Origin: Mesorhizobium sp. J428
Lineage (GTDB): Bacteria > Pseudomonadota > Alphaproteobacteria > Rhizobiales > Rhizobiaceae
Assembly: GCF_024699925.1 (NCBI RefSeq)
Contig: NZ_JAJOMX010000001.1
Location: forward strand, 2,828,001-2,892,000
Direction: 5' to 3'
DNA length: 64,000 nucleotides
Positions within the stretch are counted from its first letter, which is position 1. Every line of letters starts with the position of its first letter. The position numbers and the translations under genes were made by a program. The notes below the pieces were generated by a model. That model saw nothing but the letters and a program-made list of their open reading frames with translations. It was not told the origin of the DNA and did no database searches. This document shows positions 35,764 to 45,012 of this stretch, piece after piece.

Positions 35764-37282
35764 TCAGGCGTTGGCGAAGGCCATTGCGCGCTTTTCCCGG
35801 CGGCGCTGCACGGAGGACGGAATATTCATGCCCTCCCGGTATTTGGCGACCGTCCGGCGTGCGATGTCGATGCCGGTTTTCCGCAGGATATCCACAATCG
35901 CATCGTCGGAGAGCACGTCCGCCGACTGTTCCTGTTCGATCAGGCTGCGGATGCGGTGCCGGACCGCCTCGGACGAATGCGCGTCGCCCCCCCTCGGCCG
36001 ACGCGATCGAGGCGGTGAAGAAGTAGCGCAGTTCGAACACGCCGCGCGGGGTCAGCATGTATTTGTTCGAGGTCACTCGAGACACGGTCGATTCGTGCAT
36101 GCCGATGGCGTCGGCGACCGTGCGCAGGTTCAGCGGCCGCAGGTGGCTGACGCCATGCGCGAGGAACCCGTCCTGCTGGCGCACGATCTCGGCCGTGACC
36201 TTGAGGATGGTCTTGGCCCGCTGATCCAAGCTGCGGGTCAGCCAGTTGGCATTCTGCAGGCAATCGGCCAGAAAATCCTTCTCGCCGGCGTTGCGCGCCG
36301 TCGCGTTCACCCGTGTGTAATAGGCCTGGTCGACCAGCACGCGAGGCAGGGTTTCCGGGTTGAGCTCGATCGTCCAGCTGCCGTCGGGCGCTGCCTTCAC
36401 GATCACGTCGGCGATGATGCTGGTGGTCGGCCCTGTGGAAAAGGCGAGCCCGGGTTTGGGATCGAGCGCCCGGATCTCCGCCAGCATGTCGATCAGGTCC
36501 TCCTCATCGACGCCGCAGATGCGGCGCAGCGCCTGGAAGTCGCGCCGGGCAAGGAGTTCGAGATGCGCCAGCAGCTTCGCCATGGCCGGATCGAGCCTGT
36601 CGCGCGCGCGCAGTTGCAGCGACAGGCATTCGGCGAGATCGCGGCCGAAGATGCCCACCGGATCGAAGGTCTGGCACACGCCGAGCACGCGCTCGACCAC
36701 CCTGGCCGCGATGTCGAGCCGCTCGGCGGTTTCCGCAACGTCGCCGCGGAAGTAGCCCGCTTCATCGAGCGAATCGGCAAGATCTGCGGCGATCATCCGA
36801 TCGACCGGATCGACGAAGGCGAAGGAAATCTGCTCCGCGATATGGTCCCTGAGTGTCACCGGGCGGGCGGCGACCGCGTCCAGGTCGAAACCCTCGCTCG
36901 GCGGCTGCTTGCCGCTGTTGTTGGACTTCCACTGTGCGGCGAGGTCGGGACCCAGGCGGTCGGTCGCGCCGGGCTCGTCGGGGAAGACGTTCTCCAGCGT
37001 GCTGTCGAGCTTGTCGGAAATGGCCTCGGCGCTCCATTCGAGCTCCGGCTCCAGCCAGTCGGGCGAAGGCTCGTCCGGACGGTGCGCGGCCTCCGGCCCA
37101 TCCTCGCCGCCCGACGCCTCCTCCGTCACGCGTTCGAGCAAGGGATTGCGCTCGATCTCCTCGTCGATGAAGCGTTCCAGCTCGGTGTGGGTGTATTGCA
37201 GCAGACGGATCGACTGCATCAGCTGCGGCGTCATGACGAGCGCCTGCGACTGTCGCATCTGAAGCTTGGCTGCTAACGCCAT
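35764..37282 (-). CDS. rpoN: RNA polymerase sigma-54 factor RpoN, apparent +1 frameshift near the C-terminus
   Basis: The product should have about 505 residues. Region I (QALVMTPQLMQSIRLLQYTH), an acidic region II and the core-binding region III are intact to TPRGVFELRYFF and ASIASAEGG. At a run of seven C (G on the coding strand) at 35987-35993 the frame shifts. Removing one base restores the end, including the RpoN box ARRTVAKYRE (35833-35862), and a TGA at 35764-35766. As given, translation would run to 35714 with a nonsense tail and no RpoN box, abolishing -24 promoter recognition. Homopolymer miscall or true mutation are both possible. Confidence 0.88.
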
Positions 37283-37347
37283 CTACCGGACTCGATCCCA
37301 CCCTCGTCCGGACCTCGACACTCCGCCCGGCCCGGATCTACCAGGCA

Positions 37348-37376
37348 ATGAAACTGGCCCGGCTCTTGCTTGTCAA
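37348..37376 (-). promoter_or_regulatory. candidate sigma-70 promoter for rpoN
   Basis: On the minus strand TTGACA (37376-37371) and TTTCAT (37353-37348) are 17 bases apart, lying in the 113-base gap between lptB and rpoN and about 65 bases before the rpoN start. The -35 box is perfect; the -10 box is weak. It would let rpoN be expressed apart from the lpt genes. Confidence 0.42.
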
Positions 37377-37395
37377 GGCTAACAGCCCGACCTTC

Positions 37396-38202
37396 CTAAA
37401 GGGTAAAGCTCTCGCCGAGGTAAAGTCGGCGCACATCCGGGTTGTTGATGATGTCGGAGGCACGGCCGTGGGTCAGCACTTCGCCCGCATGCAGGATGTA
37501 GGCGCGGTCGATGAGGCCCAGCGTCTCGCGGACATTGTGGTCGGTGATCAGCACGCCGATGCCCCGGCTGGTCAGGTGCCGCACGAGCTGCTGGATGTCC
37601 GCCACCGCGATCGGGTCGATGCCCGCGAAGGGCTCGTCGAGCAGCATGAAGGTCGGCCGGCTGGCGAGCGCCCGCGCGATCTCGAGCCGCCGCCTCTCGC
37701 CGCCTGACAGCGCGATGGAGGGCGACTTGCGCAGATGCGAGATGTGGAACTCCTCGAGCAGGGCGTCGAGCGACCGCTCGCGCTCCGCCTTGTTCTTCTC
37801 GACGACTTCCAGCACGGCGCGGATGTTGTTCTCGACGCTCAGGCCGCGGAAGATCGACGCTTCCTGCGGCAGGTAGCCGATGCCGAGCCTTGCACGGCGA
37901 TACATCGGCATACTCGTGACGTCGAAACCGTCCAGCTCGATCGTGCCCTTGTCGACCGGCACCAGACCCGTGACCATGTAGAAGCAGGTCGTCTTGCCCG
38001 CGCCGTTGGGACCGAGAAGCCCTACCGCCTCGCCGGCACGCACGCCAATCGAGACGCCGCGCACCACGTCGCGGCCCTTGTAGCTCTTGGTCAGTCCGCG
38101 CGCGATGAGCGTGCCTTTGGCGTGCGCATTGTCGGAGGCGATCGTGGGCCGCGCCTCGGCTGCGGCCTTCACGCCCTTTTTCGGGTCCGGCATCGAATTC
38201 AA
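37396..38202 (-). CDS. lptB: LPS export ABC transporter ATP-binding protein LptB
   Basis: The product has 268 residues, including an N-terminal extension of about 30 residues. It has the ABC motifs GPNGAGKTTC (Walker A), the Q-loop in GYLPQEASIFRGLSV, the signature LSGGERRRLEIARAL, FMLLDEPFAGIDP (Walker B) and ITDHNV (switch His). LptB powers extraction of lipopolysaccharide from the inner membrane with LptFG. It follows lptA by 3 bases. Confidence 0.96.
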   Translation of the reverse strand: MNSMPDPKKGVKAAAEARPTIASDNAHAKGTLIARGLTKSYKGRDVVRGVSIGVRAGEAVGLLGPNGAGKTTCFYMVTGLVPVDKGTIELDGFDVTSMPMYRRARLGIGYLPQEASIFRGLSVENNIRAVLEVVEKNKAERERSLDALLEEFHISHLRKSPSIALSGGERRRLEIARALASRPTFMLLDEPFAGIDPIAVADIQQLVRHLTSRGIGVLITDHNVRETLGLIDRAYILHAGEVLTHGRASDIINNPDVRRLYLGESFTL

Positions 38203-38205
38203 GCG

Positions 38206-38763
38206 CTACTGACCCTGCTTCTCGGGTGTGAGCAGCATCTTGACGCGTCCCGAGCCGCTGCCGCAGCCATCCAGCTTCGCCGCACCGGACTTCATCTCGA
38301 CGGTCAGCTTGCAGCCGACGATCACGTTCTGCCCTTCGGTGAGGACGACCTCGCTGCCGGTAAGCGTCATGATCTCGGTGGCCATGTCGAACGTGCCGCG
38401 ATCGCCGGTCGCGACCTGGGTCTTCGTCTTCACATAGACCTTGCCGTCGACTTCCATCCGCTCGATGTTGCTGCCGCCAGACATCGTGGTGGACGACGCC
38501 TCTGCGCCTTCCTTCTTCTTGTAATGCACGGTCATCTTGCCCGACTTCAGCAGCGTGTCGCCCTGCACGACGCTGACATTGCCGGTGAAGATGGCGATGC
38601 TCTCGGTGTCGCGCACCTCGAGCTTGTCGCTCTCGATCTGGATCGGCTTGTCGCCCTGGAGCTGGAGGCCGGAGAAGTTGCCCGTCCGCTCCTGCGCCAG
38701 CGCGCCGGTCGTCAAGAGCGCGAGGCCGGCGCAGAGGCCGGCCAGAAGCCTAGTTGTATGCAT
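38206..38763 (-). CDS. lptA: LPS transport periplasmic protein LptA
   Basis: The product has 185 residues from the ATG at 38763, overlapping lptC by 14 bases. A signal peptide (LLAGLCAGLALLTTGALAQ) precedes an OstA-like beta-jellyroll: KPIQIESDKLEVRD, then AIFTGNVSVVQGDTLLKSGKM and DMATEIMTLTGSEVVLTEGQ. LptA bridges LptC and LptD in the periplasm. The C-terminal part contains a Gly/Ser-rich GCGSGSGRVKMLL. Confidence 0.93.
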   Translation of the reverse strand: MHTTRLLAGLCAGLALLTTGALAQERTGNFSGLQLQGDKPIQIESDKLEVRDTESIAIFTGNVSVVQGDTLLKSGKMTVHYKKKEGAEASSTTMSGGSNIERMEVDGKVYVKTKTQVATGDRGTFDMATEIMTLTGSEVVLTEGQNVIVGCKLTVEMKSGAAKLDGCGSGSGRVKMLLTPEKQGQ

Positions 38764-39457
38764 TGCTGCCCCCGCTCGCCGCCTCACCTGATTTCTTGCT
38801 GGGTTCGATGTCGACGCGCACGCGGTTCTCGAACACGATCACGCGGCCGTTGTCGGTCATGTTCATCGACAGCGCATTGATCTTCGACCCGTTCAGCAGG
38901 ATCTCGACCGGATCAGCCGTCGACATCGTGCCGGCGTTCATGTCCAGATTAGCCGAATTCAGGTTGGCCGTCATGCCGTCGGTGGTCGTCACCGTCATCG
39001 GGCTGTCGATCACCAGCGTGTTGTTGCCGTTGTCGTAGACGCCGCTCTTCGCGACGACCTTGGCCGTGTTCTTCGGATCCACCGGCAGCTTCGCGTCGAT
39101 GCCCTCGAGATGGATGACGCTGGTGTTGCCGAGGTCCTGCACCGCGCGCAGGGCCGTCATCGTGTAGGGCAGCTTGTCCCTGGTGAAGCCGTCGAGCTTC
39201 GGATTGGCCATCACGAGCTTGCCGTCGCTGATGGCGGCGCCCTCGATGTCGATCCCCGCCACGGTGGGAATCGACAGATAGGACCAGCCGATGAAGCCAA
39301 CCACCCCGGCCACTGCGAGGCCGGGCAGCCAGACCTTCAACCACCGGACCAGGCGCGAATGACGCTGCGCGCGGGCGAACACCTCGTCCGTTCGCACGGT
39401 AGGCGTCAGCGCGCGCGTTTCGGCGCTTTCCATACCTGTTGCCTTGGCTGCCGTCAT
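38750..39457 (-). CDS. lptC: LPS export protein LptC
   Basis: The product has 235 residues from the ATG at 39457; an ATG at 39433 is an alternative start. One membrane segment (about residues 39-60, VWLPGLAVAGVVGFIGWSYL) anchors a periplasmic beta-jellyroll domain typical of rhizobial LptC (PKLDGFTRDKLPYTMTA, then SGVYDNGNNTLVIDSPM). It receives LPS from LptB2FG and passes it to LptA. It heads the lpt-rpoN run and diverges from sppA. The intergenic 39458-39736 is AT-richer than average and must hold both promoters. Confidence 0.9.
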   Translation of the reverse strand: MTAAKATGMESAETRALTPTVRTDEVFARAQRHSRLVRWLKVWLPGLAVAGVVGFIGWSYLSIPTVAGIDIEGAAISDGKLVMANPKLDGFTRDKLPYTMTALRAVQDLGNTSVIHLEGIDAKLPVDPKNTAKVVAKSGVYDNGNNTLVIDSPMTVTTTDGMTANLNSANLDMNAGTMSTADPVEILLNGSKINALSMNMTDNGRVIVFENRVRVDIEPSKKSGEAASGGSNAYN

Positions 39458-39736
39458 CCTGCGGTCAATACTCCGGCTTCGCTTGATTGTGCGCTGCCCC
39501 AACGCACATGGAAATAGGTCCGCTTTCCGACGGCGGAACTCTAACTGCCTCTTACATTCCAATATGGTTATTTTTGGATGAAATGACAGGGGTTATACTA
39601 CCCTAACGCAGTTGCGAGAGGCAAATTGTGCGTTGCGTCAACACGATGCCTCCCCGGATCGGGGTGGCGACCCGCCGCGCGTTGTTCTAGAAACGCTCAT
39701 CGACAGACGAGCGCAACCGCCCGGAGCGAGACTGAC

Positions 39737-40714
39737 ATGGCCCTGAGAGCCGACGAGATGATTGATCGCCGCCGCCTGCGGCGCAAGCTGACGTTCTGGC
39801 GCGTCGCGGCGATCCTGATCGCCGCCGCGGCCATCGCCGCTTCGACCGGCTGGGCGATGCGCGACAGCCTCGGCGGCGCCGCGGTCGCCCACATCGCCAA
39901 GGTCAAGATCGAGGGCACCATCACCGAGGACGAGGAACTGCTGAAGCGCCTGAAGGACGTTGCCGAGTCCGACAGCGTCAAGGGCGTGATCCTGTCGATC
40001 GACTCGCCCGGCGGCACGACCGCCGGCGGCGAGGCGATCTACGAGGCGGTCCGCAAGCTCGCCGCCGCCAAGCCCACCGTCGCCCAGGTGGGCACGCTGG
40101 CGGCCTCCGCCGGCTACATGATCGCCAGCGCATCCGACCACATCGTGGCCCGCCAGTCGTCCATCGTCGGTTCGATCGGCGTGCTGGTCCAGTTCCCCAA
40201 CTTCACCGGCCTGATGGACAAGATCGGCATCACGCTCGACGAGGTGAAATCCTCGCCGCTCAAGGCCGAGCCCTCGCCCTTCAACGTCACGACGGACGAG
40301 GAGAGGGCGATGCTGCGCTCGATGATCATGGATTCCTACGACTGGTTCGTCGGCCTCGTGGACGAGCGCCGGCCGCTCTCGCGCGACGAGGTCCTGTCGC
40401 TTGCCGACGGCTCCATCTTCACCGGCCGCCAGGCGTTGGCGAACAAGCTGGTCGACGAGCTCGGCGGCGAGGAAAAGGCCAAGGACTGGCTGGTCACCAA
40501 GGGCGTCGATTCCGGGCTCGACATCGTCGAGTGGAAGCCGCGCAGGTCGACCACCGACTTCTTCCTGTCCAGCGCCCTCGGCCAGCGCATCGCCGCTTTG
40601 CTGGGCATTCCCAGTGTCGACGCGGATCTCCTGGAGAAGATCGGCGCCGACCGCATCTTTCTTGACGGTATGCTGTCGCTCTGGCACCCTAAATCAGCGG
40701 CCGTCTCGGACTAA
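39737..40714 (+). CDS. sppA: signal peptide peptidase SppA, short (36 kDa) type
   Basis: The product has 325 residues from the ATG at 39737. A single membrane segment (about 22-45) is followed by the protease domain. The Ser nucleophile is in TLAASAGYMIAS and the Lys base in EVKSSPLKAEPSPF, the S49 family Ser-Lys dyad. SIDSPGGTTAGGEAIYEAV forms the oxyanion region. It degrades signal peptides left in the membrane. ihfB follows 62 bases downstream. Confidence 0.93.
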   Translation: MALRADEMIDRRRLRRKLTFWRVAAILIAAAAIAASTGWAMRDSLGGAAVAHIAKVKIEGTITEDEELLKRLKDVAESDSVKGVILSIDSPGGTTAGGEAIYEAVRKLAAAKPTVAQVGTLAASAGYMIASASDHIVARQSSIVGSIGVLVQFPNFTGLMDKIGITLDEVKSSPLKAEPSPFNVTTDEERAMLRSMIMDSYDWFVGLVDERRPLSRDEVLSLADGSIFTGRQALANKLVDELGGEEKAKDWLVTKGVDSGLDIVEWKPRRSTTDFFLSSALGQRIAALLGIPSVDADLLEKIGADRIFLDGMLSLWHPKSAAVSD

Positions 40715-40776
40715 GTGACGGATTTTCAAGCATCGTTCCTTTGCAGTCGTGAGTTTTCGAAGGGGGAAGCAGTCGC

Positions 40777-41061
40777 ATGATCAAGTCCGAACTGGTCCAG
40801 CTCATCGCCAATCGCAACCCGCATCTCTTCCTCAGGGACGTCGAGAACATCGTGAATGCGATCTTCGAGGAGATCACCGATGCACTGGCGTCGGGCAGCC
40901 GGGTCGAGCTGCGCGGTTTCGGCGCGTTTTCGGTCAAGAACCGGCCCGCGCGCACCGGCCGTAACCCCCGCACCGGCGAATCCGTCGAGGTCGAGGAGAA
41001 GTGGGTGCCTTTCTTCAAGACCGGCAAGGAACTGCGCGAGCGCCTCAATATCGAGGATTGA
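40777..41061 (+). CDS. ihfB: integration host factor subunit beta
   Basis: The product has 94 residues, the standard length. It is a DNA-bending HU/IHF fold protein: the beta-arm [21 protein letters not shown] and [16 protein letters not shown] are diagnostic. The Pro at the arm tip (RNPRTG) intercalates in DNA. It pairs with IhfA, encoded elsewhere. sppA-ihfB-lapA order is typical for rhizobia. Confidence 0.96.
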   Translation: MIKSELVQLIANRNPHLFLRDVENIVNAIFEEITDALASGSRVELRGFGAFSVKNRPARTGRNPRTGESVEVEEKWVPFFKTGKELRERLNIED

Positions 41062-41094
41062 CGCCGGCATCCTCCCAGTTATGTCAGGCAGACC

Positions 41095-41445
41095 ATGCTG
41101 AACCGCGTTATTCTCGTCGTCGTGCTCGTATCGCTTGCGGTTATCCTCATCGCGCTGGCGGTCGCCAACCGCATGTCGGTCGCCTTCACGCTCGACCCGT
41201 TCAATCCCGGCAATCCGGCTCTCACGCTCCAGCTTCCCCTGTTCGTGATGCTCTTCCTCGCGCTGGGCGTCGGCCTCGTCCTCGGCAGTTTCGCAACCTG
41301 GTGGAAGCAGGGCCGCTACCGCAAGGAGGCGCGCAACAAGACGCGCGAGGTCCAGTCGCTGATGCGGGAGATCAGCGACCGCAAGCCTGTGCCCCCGGCG
41401 CCCGTGGCTCCTTCCGCCGGCACGGTCCCGGCGACCCGGCACTGA
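41095..41445 (+). CDS. LapA (DUF1049) family inner-membrane protein
   Basis: The product has 116 residues with two membrane helices (residues 4-24 and 47-68) and a charged cytoplasmic C-terminal tail (WKQGRYRKEARNKTREVQS), ending in a Pro/Ala-rich stretch. It matches LapA/DUF1049 proteins, which help lipopolysaccharide assembly in E. coli together with LapB. It follows ihfB by 33 bases. LapB-type TPR repeats are not seen nearby. Confidence 0.85.
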   Translation: MLNRVILVVVLVSLAVILIALAVANRMSVAFTLDPFNPGNPALTLQLPLFVMLFLALGVGLVLGSFATWWKQGRYRKEARNKTREVQSLMREISDRKPVPPAPVAPSAGTVPATRH

Positions 41446-41467
41446 CCTTTTTCCGGAGAGTTCCCAC

Positions 41468-42436
41468 GTGCGCATGATCTCGGCCGCAGATGTCGACCGC
41501 GCCCTCGATTTCGCCCCTCTGGTCGAGACGCTGCGCACCGCGTTTCGCGACGGCGCGGTGCAGCCCGTCCGCCACCACCATACGATCGAGCGTCCCGATG
41601 GGACAAACCCGACGCTGCTCTTGATGCCCGCCTGGAGCGACCTTGTCCGCGCGGGCACCTCGGATGGCGGCCACATCGGTGTGAAGATCGTCACCGTCTC
41701 GCCCGACAACAATGCCATCGGCAAGCCGGCCGTGATGGGGCTCTACCTGCTGCTCGACGCCAGGACTGGCGAACCGCAGGCGCTCATCGACGGCCAGCGG
41801 CTCACCCAGTGGCGCACCGCCTGCGCGTCGGCGCTGGCGGCGACCTATCTTGCCCGCGAGGATGCCTCGAAGCTGCTGATCGTCGGCGCCGGCGCCCTGT
41901 CGCGCTTCCTCGCCAGGGCACATTCGGCCGTCCGGCCGATCACCGACATCCGCATCTGGAACCGCACTGCCGCCAATGCCGAGGCGACCGCCGCCGATCT
42001 CGGAAAATCGGGGCTGAACGCCTCGGTCGCCCGCGACCTGGACGAGGCGCTCGGCTGGGCCGACATCGTCTCGGCGGCGACCATCTCCACGGAGCCCTTG
42101 ATCAAAGGCGCGTTGCTGTCGCCCGGCGCGCATGTCGATCTCGTTGGCGGTTTCACGCCGACGATGCGCGAGGCGGACGACGACGCGATCCGCCGCGCGC
42201 GGGTCTATGTCGACACCCGTGCAGGCGCGACCAAGGAGGCGGGCGACATCGTCCAGCCGCTCGCATCCGGCGTTCTGGCGGAAGGTGGCATCGTCGCCGA
42301 TCTGCACGAGCTCGCGCGCGGCGAGAAGGCGGGTCGCGGCGCGCCTGATGAGATCACGCTGTTCAAGTCCGTCGGCGCGGCGCTGGAAGATTTGGCGGCG
42401 GGGATCGCCGTCTACGAGAAGATCGGCCGGGCGTGA
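41468..42436 (+). CDS. ornithine cyclodeaminase/mu-crystallin family protein
   Basis: The product has 322 residues. The family fold is shown by LLMPAWS, GVKIVTVSPDN, GQRLTQWRTACASALAATY and the NAD(P)-binding VGAGALSRFLARAH. DLVGGFTPTMREAD and DTRAGATKEAGDI are also typical. Members include ornithine cyclodeaminase, alanine dehydrogenase and pyrroline-2-carboxylate reductase; the activity cannot be chosen from sequence. If it is the last, it would complement the aconitase X dehydratase at 13.3-15.0 kb. Confidence 0.83.
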   Translation: MRMISAADVDRALDFAPLVETLRTAFRDGAVQPVRHHHTIERPDGTNPTLLLMPAWSDLVRAGTSDGGHIGVKIVTVSPDNNAIGKPAVMGLYLLLDARTGEPQALIDGQRLTQWRTACASALAATYLAREDASKLLIVGAGALSRFLARAHSAVRPITDIRIWNRTAANAEATAADLGKSGLNASVARDLDEALGWADIVSAATISTEPLIKGALLSPGAHVDLVGGFTPTMREADDDAIRRARVYVDTRAGATKEAGDIVQPLASGVLAEGGIVADLHELARGEKAGRGAPDEITLFKSVGAALEDLAAGIAVYEKIGRA

Positions 42437-42472
42437 CGCCGAGGCTCTGAGGCGGGCTTTCCGGGCGCGTGG

Positions 42473-43624
42473 TTGCAGCCTCCCCCCTTGCTGTGGCAGA
42501 AGCCGCGAACTCCACGGGACGATGGATCAGGTTTGAAACCGCCGCGCGACAAACGTCGGCCTTCGAAGGCAAGACCGGGACAGCCGGCGCAGACGCCGTT
42601 CCGGCCGCTGCCGGGCGGTGCTGCTCCGAGACCGAAATCCGGCCACGCCGAGGCCGCGCAGCCGAGGCAGGCTTCCGCCCAGGCGCCCGTCGCGCCGCGC
42701 CAGCCTGTGCCGCGTCGGCCGGGCGTGTTGCCGGCGGAAAACCTGCCGCTGATCCTCGAAGTTCTTCCCAATGCCGACTATGCGCTGCTCGATTCCGGCG
42801 ACGGCGAGAAGCTGGAGCAATATGGTCCCTACCGGATCGTGCGCCCCGAGGGGCAGGCGATCTGGCGCCGCGCGCTGCCCGAGCGCGACTGGGCGAATGT
42901 CGACGCGGTCTTCACCGGTGACACCGACGAGGAGGGCATCGGTCGCTGGCGCTTCCCGAAGCAGCCGCTTGGCGAGACCTGGCCGATGACGCATGACGGC
43001 ATCTCCTACCTCGGCCGTTTCACCTCCTTCCGCCATGTCGGCGTGTTCCCCGAGCAGGCTCCGCACTGGAGCCACATGGAGGGGCTGATCCGCGGCGCGA
43101 ACCGGCCGGTGAAGGTGCTGAACCTGTTCGGCTATACGGGGCTCGCCTCCCTCGTCGCCGCGCGAGCCGGCGCCGAGGTCACCCATGTCGACGCGTCGAA
43201 GAAGGCGATCGGCTGGGCGCGTGAGAATCAGGAGATCGCGCGGCTGTCGGACAGGCCGATCCGCTGGATCTGCGACGACGCGATGAAGTTCGTCGAGCGC
43301 GAGGCCCGTCGCGACAGCCGCTACGACATCATCCTGTTCGATCCGCCGGCCTATGGCCGCGGCCCCAAGGGCGAGGTCTGGCAACTGTTCGAGGACCTGC
43401 CCGCGATGGCCGACCTCTGCCGACAGATCCTGACGCCAAAGCCGTTGGCCGTCGTGCTGACCGCCTATTCGATCCGCGCCTCGTTCTTCGCCATCCACGC
43501 GCTGATGCGCGATATTTTCGCAGGCATGGGCGGCACGGTCGAATCCGGCGAACTGATCATACGGGAGAAGTCCGCCGGCCGGGCGCTCTCCACCTCCCTC
43601 TTCTCGCGATGGGTAGCCAAATGA
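42473..43624 (+). CDS. class I SAM-dependent RNA methyltransferase with Pro-rich N-terminal tail
   Basis: The product has up to 383 residues from a TTG at 42473; a TTG at 42533 is possible too. Residues 1-85 are a basic, Pro/Ala/Arg-rich, probably disordered tail. The rest resembles RlmI/PUA-less rRNA cytosine methyltransferases: VLNLFGYTGLASLVAARAGA (SAM motif), ICDDAMKFVE and the catalytic FDPPAYGRGPKGEVW. The target is probably rRNA but is not certain. The stop overlaps the start of the following RNA methyltransferase gene (ATGA), so the two are co-translated. Confidence 0.8.
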   Translation: MQPPPLLWQKPRTPRDDGSGLKPPRDKRRPSKARPGQPAQTPFRPLPGGAAPRPKSGHAEAAQPRQASAQAPVAPRQPVPRRPGVLPAENLPLILEVLPNADYALLDSGDGEKLEQYGPYRIVRPEGQAIWRRALPERDWANVDAVFTGDTDEEGIGRWRFPKQPLGETWPMTHDGISYLGRFTSFRHVGVFPEQAPHWSHMEGLIRGANRPVKVLNLFGYTGLASLVAARAGAEVTHVDASKKAIGWARENQEIARLSDRPIRWICDDAMKFVEREARRDSRYDIILFDPPAYGRGPKGEVWQLFEDLPAMADLCRQILTPKPLAVVLTAYSIRASFFAIHALMRDIFAGMGGTVESGELIIREKSAGRALSTSLFSRWVAK

Positions 43625-44460
43625 CCGAAAGGCGCGCCGTCGGGCAGGTGAAGGAGGTCACCAGCCTCGCCAACCCGATCGTCAAGGACATCAAGTCGCT
43701 CGCGTTGAAGAAATTCCGCGACCAGCGCAACGTCTTCATGGCCGAGGGGCTGAAGCTCGTCATCGACGCGCTCGACCTCGGCTGGACCATCGAGACGCTG
43801 GTCTTCGCCAAGTCCGCCAAGGGCAATCCGGCCGTCGAGAAGGTCGCCGCGCGCACCGTCGCGGCCGGCGGGCTGGTGCTGGAAGTGACCGAGAAGGTGC
43901 TGGCAGCGATCACCCGCCGCGACAATCCGCAGATGGTGGTGGGCGTCTTCCGCCAGCGCTGGAAGCCGCTTTCGGAAGTTCGCCCAGCCGCCGGCGATGT
44001 CTGGGTTGCGCTCGACCGGGTACGCGATCCGGGCAATCTCGGCACGGTGATCCGCACCGCCGACGCGGTGGGCGCGAAGGGCGTCATCCTGGTCGGCGAC
44101 ACGACCGACCCGTTCTCGGTCGAGACGGTGCGGGCGACGATGGGGTCGGTGTTCGCAGTGCCGGTCGCCAAGGCGAGCGAGCAGGAATTCCTCGCCTGGC
44201 GGAAGGGCTTCGGCGGCCTCGTCGTCGGCACCCATCTCAAGGGTGCGATCGACTACCGGACGGTTCCCTATGCGGGCAAGCCCGTCGTCCTTTTGATGGG
44301 CAACGAGCAGCAGGGGCTGCCCGAGACGCTGGCGTCCGCCTGCGACCGGCTGGTCCTGATCCCGCAGGCGGGACGGGCGGATTCGCTCAACCTTGCGGTT
44401 GCGACCGGCGTCATGCTGTTCGAAATCCGCCGCGAAGCCTTGAAGGTCGTTACCCGCTGA
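43621..44460 (+). CDS. TrmH/SpoU family RNA 2'-O-methyltransferase
   Basis: The product has 279 residues from the ATG at 43621 (ATGA overlap with the gene before). An N-terminal substrate-binding domain (VTSLANPIVKDIKSLALKK to QNVF-like FMAEGLKLVID) precedes a SPOUT domain with DRVRDPGNLGTVIRTADAVG, MGNEQQGL and the knot motif ADSLNLAVATGVMLFEI. It methylates the 2'-OH of a ribose in rRNA or tRNA; the site is unknown. Its stop overlaps the lspA start by one base. Confidence 0.88.
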   Translation: MTERRAVGQVKEVTSLANPIVKDIKSLALKKFRDQRNVFMAEGLKLVIDALDLGWTIETLVFAKSAKGNPAVEKVAARTVAAGGLVLEVTEKVLAAITRRDNPQMVVGVFRQRWKPLSEVRPAAGDVWVALDRVRDPGNLGTVIRTADAVGAKGVILVGDTTDPFSVETVRATMGSVFAVPVAKASEQEFLAWRKGFGGLVVGTHLKGAIDYRTVPYAGKPVVLLMGNEQQGLPETLASACDRLVLIPQAGRADSLNLAVATGVMLFEIRREALKVVTR

Positions 44461-44960
44461 TGTCGAAGCGTATCCTTGCGATCTACGCACTCGTCGCCCT
44501 CGCGGCTGCCGGGCTGGACCAGTGGATCAAACGGCTGGTCGTCGCGAACATGGAGCTTTACGAGCGGATCGACGTGATGCCGATGCTGTCGCTCTACCAC
44601 ACGCGCAACACCGGCATCGCCTTCTCGTTCCTGTCCGGCCTCGACGACACGGTCATGGTCATACTGACCGGCGCGGTGATGCTGTTCATTGTGTGGCTGG
44701 CCGCCAAGGCCGAGCCGCACCAGCACCTGGCGCGCACCGGCTTCGCGCTGATCGTCGGCGGTGCGCTCGGCAACATCATCGACCGCTCGACCCTCGGCTA
44801 TGTGGTCGACTACATCCTGTTCCATACGCAGACCTGGTCGTTTGCCGTCTTCAACCTGGCCGACGCCTTCATCTCGGTCGGTGCCGCGCTTGTGGTGCTG
44901 CAGGAACTCCTCGACTGGCGCCGCCGTCCCGCAGGCCGCAACCCGCCCGACGGCGCTTGA
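44460..44960 (+). CDS. lspA: lipoprotein signal peptidase LspA
   Basis: The product has 166 residues with four membrane helices. The catalytic Asp pair is in GGALGNIIDRS and FNLADAFISVG, and the RNTGIAFSFLSG loop is conserved. It cuts signal peptides of diacylglycerol-modified prolipoproteins at the inner membrane. The TGATG overlap with the upstream methyltransferase gene indicates one operon. Confidence 0.96.
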   Translation: MSKRILAIYALVALAAAGLDQWIKRLVVANMELYERIDVMPMLSLYHTRNTGIAFSFLSGLDDTVMVILTGAVMLFIVWLAAKAEPHQHLARTGFALIVGGALGNIIDRSTLGYVVDYILFHTQTWSFAVFNLADAFISVGAALVVLQELLDWRRRPAGRNPPDGA

Positions 44961-45012
44961 AACGCCGGTCCTCAACACGCAAGATCGCCACGACATCCGG
45001 AGGAATTAGACA

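Noticed and set aside
36000..36060. A true alternative C-terminus of RpoN
   Set aside because: The alternative tail (35714-35986 in the given frame) has no similarity to sigma-54, while the other frame restores the highly conserved RpoN box.
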